From NCBI RefSeq assembly GCF_000281895.1, contig NZ_CM001558.1, positions 4,964,556 to 5,028,555 on the forward strand: a DNA stretch of 64,000 nucleotides. Direction: 5' to 3'. Below, piece by piece: positions 1 to 8,800 of the stretch. The notes beneath the pieces were generated by a model. It was given only the letters and a program-made list of their open reading frames with translations. It made no database searches and had not been told where the DNA came from. Source of the DNA: Pseudomonas fluorescens Q2-87. Lineage in GTDB: Bacteria > Pseudomonadota > Gammaproteobacteria > Pseudomonadales > Pseudomonadaceae. Position numbers and translations under genes: made by a program. The first letter of the stretch is position 1; every line of letters begins with the position of its first letter.

Positions 1-45
1 CCACCTGCCCCATCTAAGACCCATACTCCATTGCGCAGGTGCCCC

Positions 46-2460
46 ATGAGCGACCAGCACTCTACTGAAGCCACGAACGATTACGCTGACTCCGAACACA
101 TCGAACACACCTCCTCCGGCACCGGCCTGGCCCTGCCCGGCCAGAACCTGCCGGACAAGGTCTACATCATCCCCATCCACAACCGCCCGTTCTTCCCGGC
201 CCAAGTGCTGCCGGTTATCGTCAATGAAGAACCGTGGGCCGAAACCCTGGAACTGGTGGCCAAGTCCGAACACCATTCCCTGGCGCTGTTTTTCATGGAC
301 ACGCCCCAGGAAGACCCGCGTCATTTCGATACCTCGGCGCTGCCGCTGTACGGCACGCTGGTCAAGGTCCATCACGCCAGCCGCGAAGGCGGCAAGCTGC
401 AATTCGTCGCCCAGGGCCTGACCCGCGTGCGGATCCGCACCTGGCTCAAGCACCATCGCCCTCCGTACCTGGTGGAAGTCGAATACCCGCACCAGCCGAG
501 CGAACCGACCGATGAGGTCAAGGCCTACGGCATGGCGTTGATCAATGCGATCAAGGAACTGCTGCCACTCAATCCGCTGTACAGCGAAGAGCTGAAGAAC
601 TACCTCAACCGCTTCAGCCCCAACGATCCATCGCCGCTGACCGATTTTGCCGCTGCACTCACTTCTGCCACCGGCAGCGAGTTGCAGGAAGTGCTCGACT
701 GCGTCCCGATGCTCAAGCGCATGGAAAAAGTCCTGCCGATGCTGCGTAAGGAAGTCGAAGTCGCGCGCCTGCAAAAAGAGATTTCTGCCGAGGTCAACAA
801 CAAGATTGGCGAACATCAGCGCCAATTCTTCCTCAAGGAGCAACTCAAGGTCATCCAGCAGGAACTGGGGCTGACCAAGGACGACCGCAGCGCCGATCTC
901 GAACAGTTCGAGCAGCGCCTGGAAGGCAAGGTGCTGTCGTCCCAGGCGCAGAAACGCATCGAAGAGGAAATGAACAAGCTGTCGATCCTGGAAACCGGCT
1001 CGCCGGAATACGCCGTCACCCGCAATTATCTGGATTGGGCGACCTCGGTGCCGTGGGGCGTGTATGGCCAGGACAAACTTGACCTCAAGCATGCGCGCAA
1101 GGTGCTCGATCAACACCACGCCGGGTTGGACGACATCAAGGACCGTATCCTCGAATTCCTTGCCGTCGGCGCCTATAAAGGCGAGATCAGCGGCTCCATC
1201 GTGCTGCTGGTGGGGCCGTCGGGCGTGGGCAAGACCAGCGTCGGCAAGTCCATCGCCGAATCCCTGGGGCGGCCGTTCTACCGATTCAGCGTCGGCGGCA
1301 TGCGCGACGAAGCCGAGATCAAGGGCCACCGGCGCACCTACATCGGCGCGCAGCCGGGCAAGTTGGTGCAGGCGCTCAAGGATGTCGAGGTCATGAACCC
1401 GGTGATCATGCTCGACGAGATCGACAAGATGGGCCAGAGCTACCAGGGCGACCCGGCTTCGGCACTGCTGGAGACCCTCGACCCGGAACAGAACGTCGAG
1501 TTTCTCGATCATTACCTGGACCTGCGCCTGGATCTGTCGAAAGTGCTCTTCGTCTGCACCGCCAACACCCTGGACTCTATTCCCGGCCCATTGCTGGACC
1601 GGATGGAAGTGATTCGCCTGTCGGGCTATATCACCGAAGAAAAAGTCGCCATCGCCAAGCGTCACTTATGGCCCAAGCAACTGGCCAAGGCCGGCGTGTC
1701 CAAAGGCAGCCTGACCATCAACGACAGCGCCCTCAAGGCACTGATCGACGGTTACGCCCGTGAGGCCGGCGTGCGACAACTGGAGAAACAGCTCGGCAAA
1801 CTGGTGCGCAAGGCGGTGATGAAGCTGATCGACGAGCCGAAAGCGGTGATCAAGCTTGGCCCCAAGGACCTCGAGGCTTCCCTGGGCAAACCGGTGTTCC
1901 GCAACGAGCAAGTGCTGTCCGGCGTCGGGGTGATTACCGGCCTGGCCTGGACCAGCATGGGTGGCGCGACCTTGCCGATCGAAGCGACACGCATCCACAC
2001 CCTCAACCGCGGCTTCAAGCTGACCGGCCAACTGGGCGAAGTGATGAAGGAGTCGGCGGAGATCGCCCACAGCTACGTCAGCTCGCACCTGAAGCAGTTT
2101 GGCGGCGACCCGAAGTTCTTTGACGAGGCGTTCGTTCACCTTCACGTACCGGAAGGCGCCACGCCCAAGGACGGCCCGAGCGCCGGGGTCACCATGGCCA
2201 GCGCCTTGCTGTCCCTTGCGCGCAACCAGCCGCCGAAAAAAGGCGTGGCCATGACCGGCGAACTGACCCTTACCGGGCATGTCCTGCCAATTGGTGGGGT
2301 GCGGGAGAAAGTCATCGCGGCGCGGCGGCAGAAAATCAACGAACTGATCCTGCCGGAAGCCAACCGGGGCAACTTCGAAGAACTGCCGGACTACCTCAAG
2401 GAAGGCGTGACGGTGCATTTTGCCAAGCGCTTTGCGGATGTGGCCAAGGTGTTGTTCTGA
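46..2460 (+). CDS. lon: Lon-family ATP-dependent serine protease (AsrA type)
   Basis: This 804-residue protein has the full Lon layout: an N-terminal substrate-binding LON domain (about residues 40-240), a coiled-coil linker, an AAA+ module with Walker A GPSGVGKTS near residue 389 and LDEIDK after it, and a C-terminal protease domain with catalytic Ser near 712 in PKDGPSAG and Lys near 755 in REKV. It degrades unfolded and regulatory proteins in the cytoplasm using ATP. I chose the ATG at 46 over an upstream in-frame TTG at 31. In P. aeruginosa the Lon paralogue AsrA (PA0779) also sits beside an inhibitor of cysteine peptidase, as here, so this is probably the stress-induced paralogue rather than housekeeping Lon. 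That assignment is inference from synteny; membership of the Lon family is certain. Confidence 0.93.
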   Translation: MSDQHSTEATNDYADSEHIEHTSSGTGLALPGQNLPDKVYIIPIHNRPFFPAQVLPVIVNEEPWAETLELVAKSEHHSLALFFMDTPQEDPRHFDTSALPLYGTLVKVHHASREGGKLQFVAQGLTRVRIRTWLKHHRPPYLVEVEYPHQPSEPTDEVKAYGMALINAIKELLPLNPLYSEELKNYLNRFSPNDPSPLTDFAAALTSATGSELQEVLDCVPMLKRMEKVLPMLRKEVEVARLQKEISAEVNNKIGEHQRQFFLKEQLKVIQQELGLTKDDRSADLEQFEQRLEGKVLSSQAQKRIEEEMNKLSILETGSPEYAVTRNYLDWATSVPWGVYGQDKLDLKHARKVLDQHHAGLDDIKDRILEFLAVGAYKGEISGSIVLLVGPSGVGKTSVGKSIAESLGRPFYRFSVGGMRDEAEIKGHRRTYIGAQPGKLVQALKDVEVMNPVIMLDEIDKMGQSYQGDPASALLETLDPEQNVEFLDHYLDLRLDLSKVLFVCTANTLDSIPGPLLDRMEVIRLSGYITEEKVAIAKRHLWPKQLAKAGVSKGSLTINDSALKALIDGYAREAGVRQLEKQLGKLVRKAVMKLIDEPKAVIKLGPKDLEASLGKPVFRNEQVLSGVGVITGLAWTSMGGATLPIEATRIHTLNRGFKLTGQLGEVMKESAEIAHSYVSSHLKQFGGDPKFFDEAFVHLHVPEGATPKDGPSAGVTMASALLSLARNQPPKKGVAMTGELTLTGHVLPIGGVREKVIAARRQKINELILPEANRGNFEELPDYLKEGVTVHFAKRFADVAKVLF

Positions 2461-2486
2461 TCATCCCGTAGCGTCTGGACGGGCCT

Positions 2487-2580
2487 CATCGCGAGCAGGC
2501 TCGCTCCCACAGTGGATTTGTGTCGTTCCACAGAATGTGTGATCCACACCAACCCCGTGGGAGCGAGCCTGCTCGCGATG
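2487..2580. repeat. REP doublet (subtype A, inverted pair)
   Basis: Two perfect 24-base inverted copies (2487-2510 and 2557-2580) of a REP sequence with core GCGAGCAGGCTCGCTCCCAC flank a 46-base spacer. It lies downstream of the Lon gene. Confidence 0.85.
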
Positions 2581-2668
2581 GCGTTCTTAGCGTCAACGCC
2601 TGCCCATCTGACACACCCAGTAGCATCTTCGGTTATGCTCGCCGTTCGTCGTGAATGCCGGAGCCCGT

Positions 2669-3061
2669 ATGTCCCTCACCCGCCTGCTCGTCCCCTTCAG
2701 CCTCGCGCTGCTGAGCGCTTGCGCCACGCAACCGAAACACAACGTGACCGTGGAAAAACTCAGCCAGTGCCCGGTACGGCTCAATAATGGGCAAAATCTG
2801 ATCCTGAGCTTACCCAGCAACCCCACCACCGGTTATCGCTGGGCGATCCAGGATTCAGCGGGAGGCGTGTTGAAAGGCTTGGGACCAGAGGTATACCGCA
2901 ACCCGGAAGACGCCGGTATCGTCGGTGCCGCCGGGGTCTCGACCTGGCGCTTCCAGGCGTTTGCCGCCGGCACCGGCCGCCTGCGCCTCACCTATCAACA
3001 GCCCTGGGCACCGGAAGTGCCACCAGTGGAAACCTTCGATTGCGCCATTTCGGTGGATTAA
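2669..3061 (+). CDS. Inhibitor of cysteine peptidase (chagasin-like, I42) lipoprotein
   Basis: This 130-residue secreted protein starts with a lipoprotein signal peptide whose lipobox is LLSAC, so it is likely anchored in an envelope membrane. The mature part carries the three chagasin loops: NPTTGY, GAAGVSTW and QQPW. Proteins of this family block papain-type cysteine proteases by inserting these loops into the active-site cleft. I chose the ATG at 2669 because a GGAG ribosome-binding site lies just upstream; an in-frame GTG at 2651 has none. The protein follows the Lon-type gene, as icp (PA0778) and PA0779 are adjacent in P. aeruginosa. The target protease is not known from the sequence. 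Confidence 0.88.
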   Translation: MSLTRLLVPFSLALLSACATQPKHNVTVEKLSQCPVRLNNGQNLILSLPSNPTTGYRWAIQDSAGGVLKGLGPEVYRNPEDAGIVGAAGVSTWRFQAFAAGTGRLRLTYQQPWAPEVPPVETFDCAISVD

Positions 3062-3125
3062 ATGTCGGATTGACTGTCCTCGAATTTCCCGCTGGCGCAC
3101 CATTACGTCGGGCTGAACCATCGCA

Positions 3126-3150
3126 ATCGCGAGCAGGCTCGCTCCCACAG
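3126..3150. repeat. Single REP half (subtype A)
   Basis: One copy of the GCGAGCAGGCTCGCTCCCAC core, with no inverted partner nearby. It sits in the 141-base gap before cmoA. Confidence 0.7.
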
Positions 3151-3202
3151 GTTTTTTGGTTAAAATGCCGGCCTTTTCACCACCCATGCCGCTGGAACCG
3201 CC

Positions 3203-3946
3203 GTGAGCAAAGAGCCCGATCGCCTATTCGCCCAACCCCTGGCCCAAGTGCCTGACTTTGCCTTCAATGAGGACGTGGTGCGGGTGTTTCCGGACATGAT
3301 CAAGCGTTCGGTGCCGGGCTACCCGACCATTGTCGAGAACCTCGGAGTGCTCGCTGCGCAATTCGCCCAGCCCAACAGCGTGCTCTACGACCTGGGGTCG
3401 TCCCTGGGCGCTGTGACCCAGGCGCTGCGTCGCCATGTGCGCAGCGACGGCTGCCGCGTAATCGCTGTGGATAACTCGGCGGCCATGGTCGAGCGCTGCC
3501 GGGAATACCTCAACGGCCAGGACTCGATGTTCCAGGAATTGCTCCCCGTGGAAGTCATCGAAGGCGACATCCTCGCCCTGACTTTCCAGCCGGCCTCGGT
3601 GGTGGCGCTGAATTTCACCTTGCAATTCATCGCACCGGACCAGCGCACCGCACTGTTGAGCCGTATCCGTCAGGCCCTGTTGCCGGGCGGCGCGCTGATT
3701 CTTTCGGAGAAGCTGCGCTTCAACGATGCCCAGGAGCACGCGTTGCTCACCGAACTGCACGTGGCATTCAAGCGCGCCAACGGCTACAGCGAACTGGAAA
3801 TTGCCCAGAAACGCAGCGCCATCGAAAACGTCATGAAGCCTGACAGTCTCGAAGAACATCGCGAACGCCTGCTGGCCGCCGGGTTCTCGAAAGTCGTGCC
3901 GTGGTTCCAGTGTCTTAACTTCGCCTCGTTGATTGCCCTGCCATGA
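3203..3946 (+). CDS. cmoA: Carboxy-S-adenosyl-L-methionine synthase CmoA
   Basis: This 247-residue protein is a class I SAM-dependent enzyme with the glycine-rich SAM-binding motif [11 protein letters not shown] near residue 61. CmoA converts SAM and prephenate to carboxy-SAM, which CmoB uses to modify the wobble uridine of several tRNAs. The start is a GTG at 3203. The stop overlaps the cmoB start as ATGA (3943-3946), so the two genes are translationally coupled. Length and neighbour match the family. Confidence 0.95.
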   Translation: MSKEPDRLFAQPLAQVPDFAFNEDVVRVFPDMIKRSVPGYPTIVENLGVLAAQFAQPNSVLYDLGSSLGAVTQALRRHVRSDGCRVIAVDNSAAMVERCREYLNGQDSMFQELLPVEVIEGDILALTFQPASVVALNFTLQFIAPDQRTALLSRIRQALLPGGALILSEKLRFNDAQEHALLTELHVAFKRANGYSELEIAQKRSAIENVMKPDSLEEHRERLLAAGFSKVVPWFQCLNFASLIALP

Positions 3947-4899
3947 TCGATCTGTCTCCCCTCGCCCGCCATTTGGCCGGCACACCGTTGGCCGATTGGG
4001 CCACGACGCTACAGGCGCAACTCGACAGCAAAATGGAAAAGGGTCATGGCGACCTGGAGCGCTGGCAAAGCGCGCTCGATGCGCTGCCGGTGCTGCAACC
4101 GAGCGAAGTCGATCTGCTGGACGGCCTGACGCTCGACACCGATTGTTCCGACGAAAACCGGGCGCAAATGCGCGCCGCGTTGATGGGCCTGTCGCCATGG
4201 CGCAAAGGGCCGTTCGACCTGTTTGGCGTGCATGTGGACACTGAGTGGCGCTCGGATTGGAAATGGTCGCGCGTGGCGCCCCATCTGGATCTCAAGGGCA
4301 AGCGCATTCTCGATGTGGGCTGTGGCAATGGCTATTACATGTGGCGGATGCTCGGCGCCGGGGCCGACACCGTGATTGGCGTCGATCCGAACTGGCTGTT
4401 CTTCTGCCAGTTCCAGGCGGTACAACGCTACCTCGCGCAGCCCAACGCCTGGCACTTGCCGTTTCCGTTCGAGGCCTTGCCAGCAGAGCTGGAAGGGTTC
4501 GACACGGTGTTCTCCATGGGCGTGTTTTACCACCGCCGTTCACCGATCGAGCATTTGCTGGCGCTCAAGGATTGCCTGGTCAAGGGCGGCGAACTGGTGC
4601 TGGAAACCCTGGTGATCGAAGGTGACGAAAATCAGGTACTGGTACCAGAGGATCGTTATGCGCAGATGCGCAACGTCTGGTTCCTGCCCTCGGTCCCAGC
4701 CCTGGAACGCTGGCTGCGCCGCGCCGGGTTCAGCGATGTGCGTTGCGTGGACGTAAGCCTCACCACCGTGGAAGAACAGCGCAGCACCGAGTGGATGAAA
4801 TATCAGTCGCTCAGCGACTTCCTCGACCCCGACGACCACAGCAAAACCATCGAAGGACTGCCCGCGCCGATGCGGGCGGTGATTGTGGCGCGCAAATAA
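3943..4899 (+). CDS. cmoB: tRNA U34 carboxymethyltransferase CmoB
   Basis: This 318-residue protein transfers the carboxymethyl group of carboxy-SAM to 5-hydroxyuridine at position 34 of tRNA, giving cmo5U, which widens wobble decoding. The SAM-type binding motif [14 protein letters not shown] lies near residue 122, followed by VIGVDP and, further on, FSMGVFYHR, all typical of CmoB. It overlaps cmoA by four bases and is convergent with tadA; the 32-base gap after it shows no clear terminator. Confidence 0.95.
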   Translation: MIDLSPLARHLAGTPLADWATTLQAQLDSKMEKGHGDLERWQSALDALPVLQPSEVDLLDGLTLDTDCSDENRAQMRAALMGLSPWRKGPFDLFGVHVDTEWRSDWKWSRVAPHLDLKGKRILDVGCGNGYYMWRMLGAGADTVIGVDPNWLFFCQFQAVQRYLAQPNAWHLPFPFEALPAELEGFDTVFSMGVFYHRRSPIEHLLALKDCLVKGGELVLETLVIEGDENQVLVPEDRYAQMRNVWFLPSVPALERWLRRAGFSDVRCVDVSLTTVEEQRSTEWMKYQSLSDFLDPDDHSKTIEGLPAPMRAVIVARK

Positions 4900-4931
4900 A
4901 TAGCCCAAGCGCTCCCACAAGGCCTCAATGT

Positions 4932-5429
4932 TTAGTCTGCGGATTTGGCTCTTCGGGCCTTGAAGAACTCACTCAGCATCGCGCTGCACTCCTCGGCCAA
5001 CACCCCACCCTCGAATATCACTCGATGATTCAGGAACCCCTGGCTGAAAAAATCGCCCTGGCTCTGCACAATGCCGGCCTTTGGCTCCAGGGCACCGTAA
5101 ACCACACGGGCGATGCGCGAATGGACGATGAGGCCGGCGCACATGCTGCAGGGTTCCAGCGTCACATAAAGAGTGCTGCCGGGCAGGCGATAGTTGCTCA
5201 CGGCCTGGGCGGCGGCGCGGATAGCGACCATTTCCGCATGGGCGCTGGGGTCGTGGCCGCTGATCGGGCAGTTGAAGCCGCGTCCGATGATCTCGCCGTC
5301 CTGCACCAGCACCGCGCCCACCGGTACTTCGCCCAAGGCGGCGCCTTGTGCGGCAAGGGCCAATGCCTCGCGCATGAAATCCTGGTCACGGCTGCGGTCG
5401 ATGATCCGCGCGGGACGAATCTGGCGCAT
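4932..5429 (-). CDS. tadA: tRNA-specific adenosine deaminase TadA
   Basis: This 165-residue zinc-dependent deaminase makes inosine at the wobble position of tRNA-Arg(ACG). The cytidine-deaminase-fold motifs are present: HAEM with the zinc ligand His and catalytic Glu, and PCSMCAGL with the two Cys ligands. I chose the ATG at 5429, which overlaps the stop codon of the upstream oxidase gene by one base (TGATG), indicating coupled translation. In P. putida GB-1 the gene after cumA was named cumB; I believe that is this deaminase, but this is recollection. The product is essential in E. coli. Confidence 0.93.
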   Translation of the reverse strand: MRQIRPARIIDRSRDQDFMREALALAAQGAALGEVPVGAVLVQDGEIIGRGFNCPISGHDPSAHAEMVAIRAAAQAVSNYRLPGSTLYVTLEPCSMCAGLIVHSRIARVVYGALEPKAGIVQSQGDFFSQGFLNHRVIFEGGVLAEECSAMLSEFFKARRAKSAD

Positions 5430-6805
5430 CACGCCACCTCGATGGCGGCCATCAGGCCGGTTTCCATGTGGTCGATCACATGGCAATGGAACATCCATAC
5501 CCCAGGATTATCTGCCACCAATGCCACCTGCGCGCGCTCATTCTTGCCCAGCAGGTAGGTGTCGGTGAAATACGGCACGACTTTATGCCGGTTCGACGCG
5601 ATCACCTTGAAGCTCATGCCGTGCAAGTGGATCGGATGCTGGTACTGGGTCATGTTCTTCAATTCAAAAATGTAGCTCTGGCCTTTCTTCAGCGTAGCGA
5701 TTGGCCGGTCGGCGCAGGTCTTGTCGGTGATGTCCCAGGCTTTGCCATTGATCTGCCACAGGCTCGGCGGCTTGCCGTTATCGACATTGACCGACACCGA
5801 ACCGACCCATTCGAAATTGAAGTTGAGCTTCTCGGCATTGGCCAGGTCCGGCTCGGACACCGGATTGGGCGGCAGCGCCGGCGGCCATGGGCTCGGTGCA
5901 TCACTGTTAGGCACCGAACGCAGGGTCCCCAGGCGCACCGGACCGTTGCGCAGCGACAGCTCCTCGCCGGCGGGTGGGGCCTTGATCGCCAGGCAAATGC
6001 GCATCCCCGGGCCCAACCAGTATTCCTTGCCCAGCGGACGCGGCTCGATGGGGTTGCCGTCCAGCGCATAGATCTGCGCTTCGACGCCTGGAATGTTGAG
6101 ACGATAGGTCAACGTGTTGTCCAGGTTGAGCAGGCGCACCCGGGTGATCTGCCCGGCCGGCAAGTCGATCACCGCCTCCGGTACACCGTTGATGGTCGCC
6201 AGCCGCCCGGCCGTACCGCCACGGGCCGCTTCACGGGGGATACTGAACTCCACGAACTGGCCTTGCTCGTCCACATGCCAGCTCTTGAGGCTCAGGGTCT
6301 GCTCGTATTTGAAGCCGGTGGGCTCGCGCTCCTCGACGATCAGCGGCCCCACGAGGCCACGCCCGAGTTCTTCACTGCTGTTGACGTGAGGGTGGTACCA
6401 ATAGCTGCCGGCGTCCGGCACGCGGAATTTGTAATCGAAATACTCGCCTGGCAACACTGGCAATTGCGAGACATACGGCACGCCGTCCATTTCCAGCGGC
6501 AAACGGATCCCGTGCCAGTGAATGGTGGTGGCAACCGGCAGATGATTGATGAAGCGTACCCGCAACCACTCACCCTGGCGCACCCGCAGCTCGGTCCCAG
6601 GCGCCGACGGGCCGAATGCCCAGGCCTGGGTCTTGTGCCCGGCCACCAACTCGACGTCCAGCGGCGCGGCGATCAATTGGTAGTCATGACCGGCGTTGGA
6701 GTCGGCCATTTTCCCCAACCAATACCGCGACGCGCCCCCCGCCCCGACACCCACGACAACAAGACCAGCCAGGCCACCGAGTATTTGGCGACGGGTAAAA
6801 GACAT
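5429..6805 (-). CDS. cumA: CumA-type multicopper oxidase, Tat-exported
   Basis: This 458-residue oxidase begins with a twin-arginine-like signal (FTRRQILGG followed by a hydrophobic stretch), so it is probably exported folded to the periplasm. All copper-site motifs of a three-cupredoxin-domain laccase family member are visible: HWHG, YHPH, HPIHLHGMSF and the C-terminal HCHVIDHMETGLM. The start is the ATG at 6805, which sets up the signal peptide; a longer upstream frame lacks coding character. The sequence closely resembles CumA of P. putida, first linked to Mn(II) oxidation, although later work assigned that activity mainly to other oxidases. The true substrate is therefore open. It shares a one-base overlap with tadA. 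Confidence 0.9.
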   Translation of the reverse strand: MSFTRRQILGGLAGLVVVGVGAGGASRYWLGKMADSNAGHDYQLIAAPLDVELVAGHKTQAWAFGPSAPGTELRVRQGEWLRVRFINHLPVATTIHWHGIRLPLEMDGVPYVSQLPVLPGEYFDYKFRVPDAGSYWYHPHVNSSEELGRGLVGPLIVEEREPTGFKYEQTLSLKSWHVDEQGQFVEFSIPREAARGGTAGRLATINGVPEAVIDLPAGQITRVRLLNLDNTLTYRLNIPGVEAQIYALDGNPIEPRPLGKEYWLGPGMRICLAIKAPPAGEELSLRNGPVRLGTLRSVPNSDAPSPWPPALPPNPVSEPDLANAEKLNFNFEWVGSVSVNVDNGKPPSLWQINGKAWDITDKTCADRPIATLKKGQSYIFELKNMTQYQHPIHLHGMSFKVIASNRHKVVPYFTDTYLLGKNERAQVALVADNPGVWMFHCHVIDHMETGLMAAIEVA

Positions 6806-6916
6806 GACGCAACCACCTATTGAATCCGCGGCGAACCGTTGGGCCCGCAAAAGGCGAATACGATACACCCGCAGATGAGAAACAGTAAGGCCAGCGAAAA
6901 TGAAAAAAACAAAATG

Positions 6917-6952
6917 AAAAAGCCCTGGGGAAGTTATCCACAGGGCCTTTTT
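6917..6952 (-). terminator. Rho-independent terminator after the DUF6632-like gene
   Basis: The stem AGGCCCTG/CAGGGCTT, read on the minus strand, is followed by a T run. It separates the small membrane-protein gene from the downstream cumA. Its loop side contains TTATCCACA on the plus strand, as does the terminator at 8707-8742. Confidence 0.75.
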
Positions 6953-6995
6953 GTGCACATCCAAGCGTCTCGGCGGAATCAGTTCCATCCGCGGG

Positions 6996-7388
6996 TTACG
7001 CCTGACTGCGCCGCGGCGTGAAGAACGCCAACGCTGCCGCCACGACAAACAACGCAGGCACATCGCCCACCAGATGGCCAACATGACTCGTCCCGTCCAT
7101 CTCGACGCCAAAGGACTGCACAGCCATGATCACACCGTGCACGATGCTCGACCACACGGTGAACCAGATCAGGCTCAAATGTTTCATCGGATCGCGCGAC
7201 GCCATCAGCAGGAACACGCCGAGTGTCGCGTAGATGCCGACGATCATCAGCGGATACTGGGAATGACCGCTGTGCCAAGCCCAGCCGGACGGCCACAGAA
7301 TCATCAGCGGCCAGATTGCAAGCACGGCGATCAGGCCTACGACGATCAAAACAATACGCAAGGCGGCGAGTCGTTGGGTGTCGTTCAT
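6996..7388 (-). CDS. Small integral membrane protein, DUF6632-like
   Basis: This 130-residue protein has four predicted membrane helices, for example IVLIVVGLIAVLAIWPLMIL near residues 12-31 and a C-terminal one ending in FFTPRRSQA. It resembles the DUF6632 proteins of Pseudomonas, whose function is unknown. The ATG at 7388 is preceded by AGGAGCC-type Shine-Dalgarno bases. It is separated from cumA by a terminator, so co-expression is not indicated. Confidence 0.75.
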   Translation of the reverse strand: MNDTQRLAALRIVLIVVGLIAVLAIWPLMILWPSGWAWHSGHSQYPLMIVGIYATLGVFLLMASRDPMKHLSLIWFTVWSSIVHGVIMAVQSFGVEMDGTSHVGHLVGDVPALFVVAAALAFFTPRRSQA

Positions 7389-7605
7389 GGCAGGCTCCTA
7401 TTTGCGGCGTGATGATCGCCGTAGCCGGGCGCCAGTGAGTATAGGAGGCTTTCCAGAGATATACGCTATCAACCGGAACCGCCAGTCGACTTGACGGTAT
7501 TGGCTAAAGCCCTTACTACCCCCTCCGAACGAAACCAGGTTTTCCTCGCCCAGGCTCGCCCATAGCTTGGCACGTCCATATTGTCGGAATTCCACTCAGT
7601 GAATG

Positions 7606-8130
7606 TTACCCAACCAAAGCGTCCAGCTCTTTGAGGGCCATGTCAGGGAAGCGTCGGCCTTCTTTCGCAATGTTGACCTGCAAGGCCACCCGGGCCACAT
7701 CCAACACGCTTTTGGTGAGCGAATAGCTACCCCTGGCCTGCAGCCAAGTCAAAACGTCTGCCAAGTGCCAAATCGATGCACTCCCCTCATGCACGGGCGT
7801 CGGAAAGCTGCCTGGATGTGCCAACATCAACTTGCGCATGTTCTGCCGAGATACGCCTACGATCTCCGCTACGTCGGTCAGCCCAACCAGATCAGGAGCG
7901 ACCTCGATCAATCTGGCCGACGGCACCGCGCGCCGGACATCGGCCAAAGCGCTAAGCACGGCCTTAACCGCATCGGGAGCATCCCGAGTGAACTCAAGCG
8001 CCAGTCGTCCCGGCTGCCCGGTGCCTACCAAGGCATCGTCGCAGCCCGCTTCGCCCAGCCGTTCGACCAGTTCAGCCATGGCATCGCCATCGTCAGCGAG
8101 CTGATATTTCAACGTAAAGGTAAATTCCAT
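7606..8130 (-). CDS. HTH protein, possible antitoxin of a two-gene unit
   Basis: This 174-residue protein has an N-terminal alpha/beta part of about 85 residues (starts MEFTFTLKYQL) and a helix-turn-helix of the AlpA/excisionase kind (DVAEIVGVSRQNMRKLM, then a wing with IWHLADVLTWL near residues 95-145). It starts four bases after the stop of the upstream gene, behind a good AAGGAA ribosome-binding site, so the pair is one transcription unit. A DNA-binding second gene after a small basic first gene fits an autoregulating toxin-antitoxin layout, but the family is not identified and this role is inference. Confidence 0.6.
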   Translation of the reverse strand: MEFTFTLKYQLADDGDAMAELVERLGEAGCDDALVGTGQPGRLALEFTRDAPDAVKAVLSALADVRRAVPSARLIEVAPDLVGLTDVAEIVGVSRQNMRKLMLAHPGSFPTPVHEGSASIWHLADVLTWLQARGSYSLTKSVLDVARVALQVNIAKEGRRFPDMALKELDALVG

Positions 8131-8134
8131 TGTT

Positions 8135-8410
8135 CTATTCCTTAGCATCGTAATCCGCATCGCGCCGATTGCGATGCGTCGAGCAGTTGTCTACAACGCG
8201 TCGCAACGCTCGCGCGTGGTTGCCAGGGCTTTTCGGGGTGCTCCATATCGATGTGATGCAGAACTCACCACAACGGCACTCCACATCTTTGTACGGGCAA
8301 TAAACCCGTCCCCATGCGTGGCCGCCACCTACCACAATGCGCCATCCGTGCCCTTCGGCATGCCTGAGCACTTCTTCGATTTCTTTCTTCGGGTGCGTTG
8401 GACGAATCAT
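8135..8410 (-). CDS. Small HicA-like protein, possible toxin of a two-gene unit
   Basis: This 91-residue protein has a helix followed by strands with a central GGGHAWGRVYCP, then paired Cys and a C-terminal HARALRRVVDNC. The order of a helix, a strand and a conserved His after glycines recalls HicA RNA-binding toxins, but the match is weak and made by eye. Four cysteines (CPYKDVECRCGEFC) could bind a metal. The ATG at 8410 has GGAG seven bases upstream. The downstream HTH gene follows after four bases. The unit sits between cumA and guaA genes, a usual place for small accessory insertions. Confidence 0.55.
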   Translation of the reverse strand: MIRPTHPKKEIEEVLRHAEGHGWRIVVGGGHAWGRVYCPYKDVECRCGEFCITSIWSTPKSPGNHARALRRVVDNCSTHRNRRDADYDAKE

Positions 8411-8706
8411 CCGTGAACTCCAGTATTCGCATGACCCGCAGAGTTGTCAAATGACAACCAACCCTCCTTTCGAGCAGCCGAACCCGGCAGCGTCTCAAAA
8501 AGGCGAAATTGATTGGCACGTGACAAATCTCCGTTAACCATGCCGGTGAAATGCCCATAGGGTTGCGCCGATGATAAGCCCGTCCTGGTGCGCCTCAAGG
8601 CGGGTAATCGTAGCGAAAGGTGACGGCACCACTCTTCCCATCACTGTCACGGTATGCCATTGCGGTTGGAGGTCTGATGGAGCTTGGAATTGGCCAGCAA
8701 AAATGA
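8411..8706. other. Non-coding gap before the guaA terminator
   Basis: I see no supported gene or RNA here. Short open frames exist on both strands but lack ribosome-binding sites and recognisable products. It should hold the promoter of the HicA-like/HTH pair. Confidence 0.5.
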
Positions 8707-8742
8707 AAAAAGCCCTGTGGGGGTTATCCACAGGGCTTTTGA
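8707..8742 (-). terminator. Rho-independent terminator of guaBA
   Basis: The stem AAGCCCTGTGG/CCACAGGGCTT, read on the minus strand, is followed by TTTTTTC. It lies 59 bases downstream of the guaA stop and is nearly identical in sequence to the terminator at 6917-6952. Confidence 0.85.
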
Positions 8743-8800
8743 TCAAGGCAGGCGCCGGAGCCAATAACGACCGTCAGCGGTCCCGATTTTCAGGCCTGGA

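Noticed and set aside
6930..6945. TTATCCACA as a DnaA box near an origin
   Set aside because: It is part of a terminator hairpin, occurs once per hairpin, and no dnaA, dnaN or box cluster is near.
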